Shown one piece after another: positions 20,460 to 31,484 of a DNA stretch of 64,000 bases. Source of the DNA: Skeletonema tropicum. Lineage: Eukaryota; Bacillariophyta; Thalassiosirophyceae; Thalassiosirales; Thalassiosiraceae. The notes below the pieces were generated by a model. It was not told the DNA's origin and ran no database searches. It worked only from the letters and a program-made list of their open reading frames with translations. The stretch spans positions 1,922,001 to 1,986,000 of the forward strand of contig CM074129.1 in the NCBI GenBank assembly GCA_037178625.1, written 5' to 3'. The stretch's first letter is position 1. The number at the start of each line of letters is the position of its first letter. Position numbers and translations under genes: made by a program.

Positions 20460-22492
20460 ATGAGCAGCTATAAAAATCTAGATGGGCAATTTACCGTGGA
20501 ATCTGATTCCTGTAAATATACCGATGATGCAATCATTGCCGATTACAGGTGAGAAGAGTGCTCTCTTTTTTTTTGACAACTTGATACGTCGGTTCGATCT
20601 ATCTGTTGTACAGTTGGCACTTTCGTTACGTTTCTCAGAATTTTGGAGTAGAGAGAAGGCAGTTATTGGCCATGATGTTGTCTATGAAATCATCGGCTGC
20701 ACTTTGTGAGAGATGAGAGCAGTGTCTTTGGCAGAGCATGGCGGACGAATTCCACCTATGCAATAGCTGTATTTCGTCGATCCAATATGAATAATATTAG
20801 TCATTGCCATAAAACTATACTTCCACCTATCATTCATTCTAACAATAACCCTCTCTTCTCTACACACAGCTACGAAACCACCATCGTCGAAGGCAACACC
20901 GTCAAACCTTCGTCACTAAAAATGCAGTTCAAAACGGAGCGCAAAGTTGGAAAGACGGGTGTTATGTTGGTTGGTCTCGGGGGAAATAATGGATGGTGAG
21001 TTGATGATTGCTCCACCTTTTCATTTTGAATATATACGTGACTTTATGTGGGTGGTATCAGTGAACTAACACTACACCATGCAACTGCTCTTCACCATCA
21101 CTTCTCTCTAATCAAAGCACCTGTGTCGCCGGCGCAATTGCCAACAAACTCGGTCTCACATGGGAAACCAAAGAGGGGACCCAAAAGTCCAACTACTGGG
21201 GATCACTCCTCCTAGCGTCCACTGTCAAACTAGGGAACGATCGTCAGGGGAACTCAGTCTACACTCCCATGAGCAATATGCTCCCCCTTCTCAACCCAAA
21301 TGATATTGTATGGGGTGGATGGGACATCAATGGGACCAACTTGGGAGATGCCATGAAACGATCCAAGGTCCTCGACTACGATTTGCAAAGTAAGCTATAC
21401 CCCCACATGAAGGATATCAAGCCCCTCCCATCGATTTACTTTCCTGATTTCATTGCTGCGAATCAAGGCGAGCGCGCGGATAATGTTTTAACTGGAACGA
21501 AGCAGGAGCAAATGGAACAGATCCGTAAAGATATTCGTGAATTCAAGGCGAAGAATGAACTTGATCAAGTGATTCTCTTGTGGACTGCCAACACGGAACG
21601 ATTCTCTGCTGTAGAGGAGGGAGTGAATGATAATGCTGAGAACATTCTTAGCAGTATTGAGATGGGTGAGGCCGAAGTTAGTGCATCGACTGTGTTCGCC
21701 GTGGCATCCATTTTGGAAGGATGCACTTTTATCAATGGGTCACCGCAAAATACATTTGTTCCAGGTGTCATTGAATTGGCTCGACAAAAGAAGGTGTTCA
21801 TTGCAGGAGACGACTTCAAATCAGGTCAAACCAAAATGAAGAGTGTGATGGTTGACTTCCTCGTTTCGGCCGGTATCAAGCCTGTTAGCATCGTTTCCTA
21901 CAACCATCTGGGGAACAACGATGGAAAGAACCTTAGTGCCCCCAGCCAATTCCGCAGTAAGGAGATTAGCAAATCCAATGTTGTGGATGACATGGTTGCA
22001 TCGAACAGAATCTTGTTTGAGGAAGATGAGCACCCCGATCACGTTGTTGTGATCAAATACGTTCCATATGTCGCTGACTCGAAGCGTGCCATGGATGAAT
22101 ATACTAGCGAGATCTTCATGGGAGGGAAGAACACAATTGTCATGCACAATACATGTGAAGATTCCCTCCTTGCCACTCCTCTCATTTATGACCTTGTCAT
22201 CCTTGGAGAGCTCTGCCAACGCGTGCAGGTCAAGAAGGAAGGAGAGACGGAGTGGGAGTCATTCCATCCTGTCCTCTCACTTCTTTCTTACATGCTGAAA
22301 GCTCCATTGGTTCCAAATGGTGCTCCTGTCGTGAATGCACTCTTTACCCAACGTTGTGCTATTGTCAACTTGATGCGTGCCTGCCTAGGCTTGGCACCCG
22401 ATAACCACATGACTCTGGAGCATCGATTTGAGAGCACCCTTGCAGCTTTGAGTACTGACGAACCTGCCAACAAGAAGATGCGTCTTGGCTAA
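20460..22492 (+). CDS. INO1: myo-Inositol-3-phosphate synthase
   Basis: Cytosolic NAD-dependent enzyme converting glucose 6-phosphate to inositol 3-phosphate, the first step of inositol synthesis for phosphoinositides and inositol phosphates. Exons are 20460-20548, 20870-20995 and 21118-22492; both introns have GT-AG ends and the joined frame gives 529 residues, a normal family length. Visible family motifs: the NAD-binding [27 protein letters not shown], the [19 protein letters not shown] segment, and the catalytic region with [16 protein letters not shown] and [20 protein letters not shown]. Intact with no frameshift. The identification is firm. Confidence 0.97.
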
Positions 22493-22795
22493 GCATCATA
22501 TTGATTGATTTCACCAAAGCATAATGTAAATAATCCAGGTCGCAGCATCCACTGTGTCAAATACTTCTAAGCATTCAAATATTTCAGAACAACAAATCGA
22601 AAACAACTACTTTTCTACACACTATAAGTGGATTCGAGATACATAAGAATCATCTCTTGCTTATTTGTTATCGGAGCCACAGCTGTGAGCTGCATTCAAG
22701 TAGCTCTGCATCATGTCATGATATGAGTTGGCCAGTGTAGTGAGCGAAGCAAGTCCAACATAGACCAAGTCTGTCATCGTCGGTCATTTGCTCGA

Positions 22796-22819
22796 TCATT
22801 TTTTTTTGAAAAAAAATGA
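22796..22819. repeat. Short A/T hairpin between two genes
   Basis: Near-perfect inverted repeat, TCA plus a T-run against an A-run plus TGA, with a tiny loop. It lies between the inositol synthase 3' end and the MYND gene. Function unknown. Confidence 0.5.
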
Positions 22820-23051
22820 CGATGATAAAAATGACATCCTCATTGTTTGTTGTTTGATGGAGATGTAACGTGTGCTGTCGGTCGCCTATGAATAGACTTT
22901 GCAAAACCGCCTAAATAATTATATTTATCGCTACTTCATATATACGCTGAGGGTTGAGTCATACAGCGAGCCAGCCTCATCGAAATTGGAACGGGGAAGG
23001 TTTCTCATTATTTCTCGATCGGATCTTATCACCTACTTACAGCCTGCAGCC

Positions 23052-24224
23052 ATGGAGTTGGAGCATCCGCTTGTAAAGGCCATGCGAGACTGCGCAACCG
23101 AAGATCTCGTAGATAAAATCATCACACCCTATTCTGGTAATCCGCTGATCTCGGGAGTAATATGTGAAGGTTGTGGCATCTCACAAGAAGACGCAGGCAA
23201 GGAACTATTACGATGTTCCCGCTGTCATCAAGTTTGCTACTGCTCTCGTGAATGTCAAAAGATTCATTGGAAGGAATCGCACAAGAAAATTTGCAATCAG
23301 GTCACTGCGGCCGACAAGGAAGAGGGGAAACGGGTCATTGAGGAGATGAAACAGGGAGATGTCTCTTCCATGCAAACTCTTCAGCGGAGTGATGCGGCCT
23401 ACGACGTGGCAAAGAAATTTGGACTCTTTGCTACGATGGAAGGTCTCTTCCAGCAGGATATGGAGGGGGAACTGCCCAATGATAAGGGTTACTTCTCAAC
23501 CACACAAGAACTCATCACACATGTCTTCAAGGGCAATCGTGAAGTTCATGATCGCTACACATGCGCTTGTAAAGTGAGAATGAAGGAGTATATTTTATCA
23601 TCTCCCACTGCATGGGATAACATGATGGATGCGACATTGCATCAGGCAAAGTTAATGACAAGCACAGATTCAAGGTTGGATGTAGAATTGGGGGCATGGC
23701 GTCATAGTGCTGCACGAGATGTCTTTGCAACGATCAATTTGGCGTTGCTACATGAAAAGGTGGCAAAAGTTTTGTTCTTCAAGAGTAGAGCGACAGGGAA
23801 GCGGTCGAGTGAAGAAGCTCGAGAGTATGCCCTCAACGTTATGGCGCCTAAATTGAAGTCATTCTTTAAGAATGGGGGAGAAGGATTTGCATCTAGCCAC
23901 GTTGATCGCAATGAAACAATTCAAAACAATGTGAATCACTTTACAGCATTATTATCTTATTGGTATCGGACTCTGAATGTGGATGTGGATGATCCCAATG
24001 CATTCATTAATTTTATGCAACTCAATGACGCGCAGGAGTTCAAATATGAAACAATTGCCAGGCCTTTGGCGGAGGGATCTATTCAATATGGCCGCATGAT
24101 GACAATGGATGAATTCTCGTCAGCAAGAGCCAGGGCAACCGCGGAGTATCAGAGGAGGAAAGGGAATGCGAAACAGAAAGGTGGGAAAAGGAAGGTGCCT
24201 AAAAAGAAAAAAATACCGAGGTAA
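23052..24224 (+). CDS. MYND-finger protein, 390 residues
   Basis: ATG at 23052, TAA at the end, no intron. An N-terminal MYND finger covers residues ~35-80: CEGCG, CSRCHQVCYCSREC, H and C in the standard spacing. The remainder (~300 residues) is helical in character with no catalytic motif that I recognise, and ends in a strongly basic tail (GGKRKVPKKKKIPR) that could act in nuclear or nucleolar targeting. It is unrelated in its body to the duplicated MYND family upstream, though both carry the finger. Confidence 0.8.
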   Translation: MELEHPLVKAMRDCATEDLVDKIITPYSGNPLISGVICEGCGISQEDAGKELLRCSRCHQVCYCSRECQKIHWKESHKKICNQVTAADKEEGKRVIEEMKQGDVSSMQTLQRSDAAYDVAKKFGLFATMEGLFQQDMEGELPNDKGYFSTTQELITHVFKGNREVHDRYTCACKVRMKEYILSSPTAWDNMMDATLHQAKLMTSTDSRLDVELGAWRHSAARDVFATINLALLHEKVAKVLFFKSRATGKRSSEEAREYALNVMAPKLKSFFKNGGEGFASSHVDRNETIQNNVNHFTALLSYWYRTLNVDVDDPNAFINFMQLNDAQEFKYETIARPLAEGSIQYGRMMTMDEFSSARARATAEYQRRKGNAKQKGGKRKVPKKKKIPR

Positions 24225-24952
24225 AGATCTAGTTGATAGAGGGCATTGTTTCGAGCATTGGAATTCTCTTGGCTGCTGGAGAAATAGCAAATTCGGTAGG
24301 AGTTATGTTGTAGCGAATCAAAACTTAATACTTAGCTACACGAGAGAGGTTGGGGAGGTTGGGGATGGGCTAATTACTCAGTTATCCTGTATTGTGAAGC
24401 GCATAATATATATTACATTCCAGCCTGCTTACTTGAGAAAGAAGTTACCGCAGAGCTGTCAACATTCTGCGCATTGGAATGAGGACAGAGTAGGGTAGGA
24501 AGAGGAACCGAGAAAGTTTTTACACACATGCACACTTTATGGTGAATTATCTGTATCAAGTTATTAAAACTTAGGATTCTATTGCTAGTTTGTGTATAAT
24601 AATGGAGAATCAAAGGCCCTATCATCAATCGATCGATGAACGATTTGTTAACAGTGCCAGACTGAGCTGAAGGGTTCTTTGCGAACAAGGGTAGAAAAAA
24701 TGCTGAGTGGGAAGACGATGATTCCCTCTCAAATTGGTAAAATTGTGAAATGTAGGCATCTGAATACGATGAATGGCGAAGAGGTGTCTTAACCGGGTTG
24801 AAGTAATAGATGCAATGAATGACGGGATAAGGAAGGCATCCCGTCACATTGGGTAGAATAACGAATGAAAAAGGACAAGGCTGTCGATTGAAGCCTGTCA
24901 TGGTAGTTTCACCGATGTGTGAAAAATTGTATAGATAATGAAATAGCCGGAG
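24225..24952. other. Convergent intergenic spacer
   Basis: Space between the 3' ends of the MYND and CCCH genes. I see no supported gene; ORFs here are short and lack features. Confidence 0.4.
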
Positions 24953-27188
24953 TTAGGCCGCAGCAGAAGACGTAGATGTACAATGAGGATTAAACTTCTT
25001 GTCTGTATCTCCCAATGCAATCTGCATTGACTGGTCCCACTTCCCACCGATTCCCAAGAGGAGATCTTGCCAGGTCTCCGTAGCAATCGATTGGATGAGA
25101 TGGTCTTTCTTTCCATCACTACTCTTGATAAGAGGTAGGACGTCGGCGTTCTCGTCAGCTTTGGATGAGATCTGTTTAAAGATATGAAGGCGGTTATCTT
25201 CATCTTGAGGGTGTTCTTTCCCGAGGTTCTTGATGTTTCTCACAAGGGAGTTGTAAAGCTTCGCTGAGTGGCACGCTGGGTCAGAGGGAGTGTACGGCGT
25301 GTTGACCTCGCCTCTCACGAGGTGATCCAAAGTCGCCGTCCTGGGAAGCTTCCAGCGCTTTAAATCTCCAGCCAACACGTCGTAATCATGCTTGATACCA
25401 GACAACTTCATGACGGAGACACATTCAATATTATCCCCGATGAGCTCGTCGATGCGGTAGTGAAGAATCCTTTTCATGAGACCGAAGCCATCGTCGCCGT
25501 AAGGCTGCATGATCATGTAAGGAGGCGTAGCAGGTAGCTTCTGGAGAAACTCTTCATTGTTGGGCATGCAGAAAAGAGAGCTTTCGCCTTTGTTGGACCA
25601 GATGTTTTTGTCGTTCTTGTCACTCTTCTTTGCCTTGCGGCATACGTAGGGTGTGAAATGGGTATTAAACCAACTATGTGAGGGTGATAAGGAAGATAGT
25701 CGACGTGAGCACATCAGATTAATATTCGCGCACATACAAACATGATAGGCAGGCAGGCTAGCACATTGTACTTACATTGAATGGTTACAGGAGCGCTTCC
25801 CCTTGGAATCAAACGCAACTTCATCTGCGCGAACAACGATGCAGTGGTTGGACCCTTGACTGTATTCCGCGATCGACGCCTCTTCTACAACGTTGGGCCC
25901 ACCAACAACGCGAAAGTACCTCGTTTGAAGAATCATACACGGTTGTCCATTGAGACAATGCGTAGGAGAGTACAAGAACACATCAGCATTCACCATTGCC
26001 AGCGCAATAGCAAGTGTAGTTGCTTCTTCATTGGTTGGACTAGTGTTCCTCACGATGTTGGAGTAGGATACGACTGAAGAAGAGGTAGCGCTCAACTGAG
26101 TGCTAGTCCTGGCTCGAGCGTGCTGGTGGTGGTACCCGTCCTCCAATTGAGGGAAAATGGTAACATTGTTGTTCCATACCATGTCACAAGTATCGCTCAC
26201 TTCATCTCCATGATTGAATTCACGATCAGGACGACATTTTCCCCAGGAAAATGGATCGATGACTGGATTTTCTTGGGTGCTTCGGTTCATCCTGTGCCAG
26301 TGGTCGGGGTCAGGAACGATGTGTTGTTCTTTCTTTGACGGCTTGGTGTTGAGACGAAGCCACGCGGTGGAGTTTTCTGGGCCTGTTAGATTAGGGTCAT
26401 GCAAGTATTTGCATCGCTGACCACATGGGCTGTGTTCGATGAATGAGGTTGTGAGGAGACAAAGTGATTGTTAGTAGGTGCGAGGTAGATTTTGGCGAGA
26501 CGACAACAAGAAGATCATATGTTTCTGAGAAGAGATCCCAAGGTGATAATAACATACTACTTACCAAGCTCCAGTAGAGGCCCAAATCTCACAAATATAC
26601 AACAGCTTACCATCTCTAACCAACTCAATAGGATCAGGACGGTTGAGCTCCTCAACGCCATGTGCAAAATGGCAGCTAGCCCCAAAAGGACAGCCCCCCT
26701 TGAGGAAGTTCTTACACAGCTCCATCTTGTACTTCTTGTTCTCAGATTGGAGAGACAGACGCGCGCTTCTTGGCCTGAGAGGAAGGAGATGATCTCTGCT
26801 GCTGCGTTGGAGAGGAAGCGGGCGACCGGCTCTGCGCGATTGGGCGGAAGTTACGATCTTGTGGGGCAGCTCGAGGGACAACTACGGAGGAGGAGGAGGA
26901 GGCATGACGAGATGATCTGACGGCGCTCTGAGGAGTTGATGGATGAGACGGCACGTATTGCCGCTGCTGCCGCTGCGGGGAGGCGGCAAAGGCACCGCCG
27001 CTGCCGCCGATGACTCCGCATAGGCCATTGGATGAGATGGGGAAGGCACTGAGGCTCAGGCTTGGGTGGTGACCTGCCGCAGAAGACTGTCGATGATTTT
27101 GACGAACATTGGGCGACGGTGATGATCTGCCTCTGTAGGAAGACGAGGATGGCTGCGATGATCGCGCCGGTGAGTGAAAATATCCCAT
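24953..27188 (-). CDS. Tandem CCCH zinc-finger protein, three exons, one frameshift
   Basis: Probable RNA-binding protein. Exons are 27188-26565, 26429-25776 and 25673-24953, all with GT-AG introns. The first finger is CKNFLKGGCPFGASCHFAH (Cx8Cx5Cx3H). The second, CEIWASTGACPCGQRCKYLH, has the same spacing and is assembled across the exon 1/2 junction, which strongly supports that splice. Tandem CCCH fingers usually bind AU-rich mRNA. The N-terminal region is Ser/Pro/Gln-rich and disordered. One extra base near 26745-26760, between KKRASVS and SENKKYK, breaks the frame; without it the protein is 665 residues. The exon 3 body is not recognised. Confidence 0.75.
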
Positions 27189-29700
27189 TGTATTGATATG
27201 ATGTTGTGCTGCAGCCAATAAATCAATTACCAATGATATGATCTGGATGTTATGGCAGGTTGGTGGCAGGTCGATACAAAGGATTCTGCTGATATTTTGT
27301 TCTGAAAGAGCTTTGGCGGAAAAAATGAAAATGTTGGCGAAGGAGGAAGGTCCAAGCAGCTGTCAGCTTCCTTCTCACCACTTATTAAGACCACATGTGA
27401 AATTTCATCGAGACACGATCATTCGACGAGGCACCACGTCAGGTTCCTCACAGCTGTTTTTGTTCACACGTCAGATTTTAGCCAGAATCTTTTCCGATCG
27501 GTCCGTCTTTTGCGGATTCCTTTTGGGAAGTTCCATGTGTCGCAAGCCAGGTTCAGAATTTGGTATGCAGAACAGCTGTTTTCACAGAATAGTTTCATTC
27601 TCACTCCCCACGTCTGTCTTCTTTCACGAACACGTCAGATTACACTCTATGCGCATGCAATTGCAATAAGATCTGCTTCGGCCGGCTGATCTGGCACCAA
27701 AAAAGAGTCCTTGGATAGCTTGTGATTCCGCTTCCAGAAAGAACTGGATGTGTTTTTTTTATTGTTGACATCCGTCCTTCTCTCTCTACCTCTGCTTTCC
27801 ATTGACGGCCGGCGCCGCCGCAAGATAGGTAACAGATGCAGGCCTGAGCACAAAGATTTGTAAAAATGTAATAACATCAAAGACGACAATTTGCTCTTCT
27901 CTCGTCACTTGTCATATCCTACCATCTCCGAGATATCACATCCATGTCCTCCACAACACGATGATTTCGATGAAACGGAGTACCTTTAGCAGTTGCTATT
28001 CGCTTTAAACGCCAATTGATTAAGTGGGTAGTAACAATGATGAAGGGTTGATGACGAACTGCCTATAATCGGACGGTTTTCAATCCTAATCTTAATGTTG
28101 TGTACGAGACGAAGACTTGAGTTTGCACGATAACATGCTGATTTATTGGATTTATTATTATTTATTTGCATGTGAAATCCAATCTATTTCACCCTCATTG
28201 CTCACGTCTGGGCCGAGCTGGTCGGTCTTTAAGTATGTATTAGACCGGTCCAGCTTGGCTGCTGGTCCGCTAGCTGGCCCACCCGGACATGAATAATTCA
28301 TATTATAGGACTAATTTTAAGATCGAGAGATGAGAAGGTACGAAGCAAACAACTTTCGTGACCAGCTCGGTCTGATCCCACCCGGACATGAATCATTCAC
28401 GGCTCTAAGCTAACATGCTTTTTGCTCGGATGTTGGGATGCGAACGCACAGCTCTATTTTGTTGAGAAGAATTGTTTCTGCTTCTGGCTCTTAGTCGGTG
28501 GCGATACTATACAAGCTCATTTGCACTGCTCAGATGGTAAGCTAGCTACTTAATGATCTTCTTGCTTTTTCTTGCTATTGTATGTATTTGGGATGAGAAA
28601 AAATAATGAGAACGGCTAAGTATCTTGGATCTTGGTAATGAAGCGAACAACGAACGCGTCCAACCTTGCGAACCCTCAATTATGCAGCATTAAATAAGTA
28701 GGACTCCGCAGAAGTACAGATGCAAGTACTTACTTATGTGGCCATGCTTTCTTTTTTCTGGGAAACAACCAAGACTGGACTCGGAGCCTTTTTACGAGGT
28801 CTCGGAAGGAAGATGTTCTATCAAGCCAAGCTTCCAACTCTCTACCCAGTACCAGTAGTGGACATTTGCACTCATGCTTACTTTCAATAATAGGAGAAAT
28901 AATTTCTACTTTCAGTGTTATAAGTGCAACTTACCGGAGACTGGACGAGGCCCTGGAACGGAACAGGTATCTCCAGTAGGATCGGCAAATTCCTCCAAAG
29001 AATGTCCTGATCAGAGACGTAACTGATCTTGATACTTCAAAAGATAGGCAATCGAGTTGGGCGATTCCCCCCCCCAAGTTTACAGAGTTATCGTTGGTTG
29101 CTGCGATGCTCTGCGGTTCATGACGCTGAGAGACAACTCTCAGTTTCACGTCCTGTAGTTCACTAAGAGTTATTGGATATTACTTATTTCTATCCTGTCC
29201 CGCTAGCTTCTACTACTTGACTTGATCAGAATGGCCGACACGCAAAAACTCGTAGGTAGGAAGCCATTTTTCATTTTTCACATGTGAGTGCCGCATGTAC
29301 GTAGGAACCGATGCAAAAGACGAAACGTTACGGTGTAAAAACCTCGAATGTCGATAAATGTAGGTATATACCTACCTCCACAAACTTGAGGTGGAAGAGG
29401 GAGGAGGTTGCTTTAGACCCGTTCTCTCTCTCTCTCTAGAGACATGACGTGCAGTCGAGTACTTTCTCAGAAACGATATACAGAGGAAAACAATGTAAAG
29501 GCCACTTCATGCCTAGAGAAATGATTAGATTTGGTATGGCCAACACGAATACTACGACTACGTATGGTGGATCGGATGTTGAATCAAAAGGACTAACGAT
29601 TGGAGGATACGAATAAGCATTCCTAGCAGACTTCCTTCATCCTGGAGAACCTCGAAGAGATGTTCCGCAGCGATGATAGAAGCACATACTCGAAGATCTA
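27189..29700. other. Gene-poor spacer
   Basis: I see no convincing gene. A 25-bp block (CCCACCCGGACATGAA plus an ATTCA-like end) occurs at about 28271-28295 and again at about 28377-28401. A short (TC)n run lies at 29422-29437. Confidence 0.45.
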
Positions 29701-29708
29701 TCGCGATG

Positions 29709-30360
29709 ACAGAGGATTAAAGTCGAGATGGTAGCCAACCGAACAGTAGATGAGATATGCGTCTGGTATGATGAATTCCAATCAAATGTCAACGCCCTAT
29801 CGGATCGGACAGCCTCGTATTTACTATGGAAATTTGGAAACCAGACTCACCTCCCGGAGAAGTGCCGAGAAATCCTGACAAGATTACGATATCAGAGTTA
29901 TACATTTCCCTATCTTCACTTGGAAATGTATTGAAACGAGAACTACAATTCAGATTCCATCTAGAACCGAACCAAGTACTCAAGTATCTCAATAAGAACA
30001 GCGCGCATACCAAAGCAACATTCGAAGCAATCCCTCATGGTGTTCTCCGCCGCCTACCAAGTTTAACTTCAGTCCACGAGGACAACGAGAACACACCGCT
30101 CAATGAACTCTTCCCAGAGCACATCGGAGCACTTGAGAGAGCCGGCCTTCCTCTACCACTGGTCTACCCGACTTTAAAGCTGTTGATAAGATGAAAAAAC
30201 ACGGCAAGTAGAAGCTCAGAAGAAGCCAGCAACGTAAGAAAAAGCGCAAAAGGACTACAAGCGCGCTCAATGCTTCATGGGGCGCAACTCTAACTTGTGG
30301 TCGACTCAGGGCACAGAAAGAATGGGCTGCCCCACGCGGACAGACCGTCTGGCGCATGAT
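29709..30360 (+). pseudogene. Decayed retroelement ORF fragment
   Basis: Two overlapping frames (29728-29934 and 29826-30194) together read as one broken coding stretch with segments such as PNQVLKYLNKNSAHTKATF, GVLRRLPSLTS and FPEHIGALERAGLPLP. A further frame continues with KRAQCFMGRNSNLWS. To my recollection these resemble the region upstream of the reverse transcriptase in non-LTR-like elements of algae and marine animals. There is no intact catalytic domain. The family call is tentative. Confidence 0.4.
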
Positions 30361-30544
30361 CTGGACTATATTTCTACATAGATGAGGTACAGTAGATAAA
30401 TGTAACATACAGCTATCTAGATGCGTCATAGCTCTTTTTGTACAATTCATTCAAATTCTACCATCTACCATCTACGGCACAATGCTGCGGCTCTCCATCT
30501 ATCGAGCACTTACATGTATAATTCATCCATCGACATAAACAACG

Positions 30545-31003
30545 ATGGCGGTCGATCCCACGTCATCGATATGCCCACAGGGTATCTGGATGACAGAGGA
30601 AGAGTATTCTTCGAAACTGCTTGGAGTTGCAATGAGCCTTTTTCTTCGATCAGGACGGAGCGGCTACGAACAATTCAAAGAGGATTCAATTTACGTCCGT
30701 TCTTGTTTCAGGGATGGCAAGCGTCTTGTGCTTGAAGACACATCTATCCACTCCAAATTTGTATCATTATGTCAATCACCCTCAATGGCGTTCCAGCAAG
30801 ATACTATAGGAAGGTATCAAATTATTCTTCCAAAGATGATCAACTCTCGCTTTTCTGTCGTTTTCCGCAAGTGGAAGGAAGCACATTGTCAAAAGCATGA
30901 AATGTCTCTGCGTTTAAGTTTGAAAGCAGGCGTCAGCAGCAGTAAGAGCTTGCCGCTTAAGCGAGCGGCAACGCAACACACCGACGAGTCTATGTACCAA
31001 TGA
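30545..31003 (+). CDS. Hypothetical protein, 152 residues
   Basis: ATG-initiated ORF with protein-like composition (for example YEQFKEDSIYVRSCF and IILPKMINSRFSVVFRKWKE), but no recognised domain. It lies between a retroelement fragment and the LTR element, so it may be a TE remnant. A short hairpin (TTGCCGCT / AGCGGCAA) falls near its 3' end at about 30948-30971. Confidence 0.25.
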   Translation: MAVDPTSSICPQGIWMTEEEYSSKLLGVAMSLFLRSGRSGYEQFKEDSIYVRSCFRDGKRLVLEDTSIHSKFVSLCQSPSMAFQQDTIGRYQIILPKMINSRFSVVFRKWKEAHCQKHEMSLRLSLKAGVSSSKSLPLKRAATQHTDESMYQ

Positions 31004-31472
31004 GATAAAGAAGGCGAAATCAAGTGAATAAATAATAAATTAGTGAAAATTGTGTGGACAACGGTGTTGTGTCGGCAGCAGTCTTGAACTCACTCTTCCA
31101 TCTAACATGATGTGTTGCATAATTACTTCTATGATGTCAAAAATATACTTCAGGGGAGTACAGATTACTGCATAATCTCGACGGTGATAGATATGTATGT
31201 GCATTAGTTGCGAAGTCGTACTAGACATTGTTGATGTCTTGCCTGAGGATTATTGGGCGTTTGTCTAATGCAATGGTTATGTATCAACAAGAAATAAGAT
31301 ATGAATGTCATGACATCATCTCAGATGATGTTGGCTTGTTCACTCATTTTCGTGAAAAAGAAATTCCCGATGGATACAAGATGGCCGCTGGTGATCATAG
31401 TTTTGCACTATCATTGCTGATGCCTTGCCCGTGGAGTCGTTGGCTGTTGTCAGAAGCAATGGTGCTATCGAC

Positions 31473-31484
31473 TGTCCAATCTAG
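31473..31484 (-). repeat. 12-bp remnant of the 3' LTR
   Basis: Identical to the inner 12 bp of the 5' LTR (35327-35338, TGTCCAATCTAG). Pol is fused directly to it and takes its stop codon from it. Confidence 0.75.

Noticed and set aside
31390..31480. IIADAL reading on the plus strand, suggesting an inverted RNase H end of the LTR element
   Set aside because: It lies outside the target duplication that bounds the element, and only six residues fit; treated as chance.
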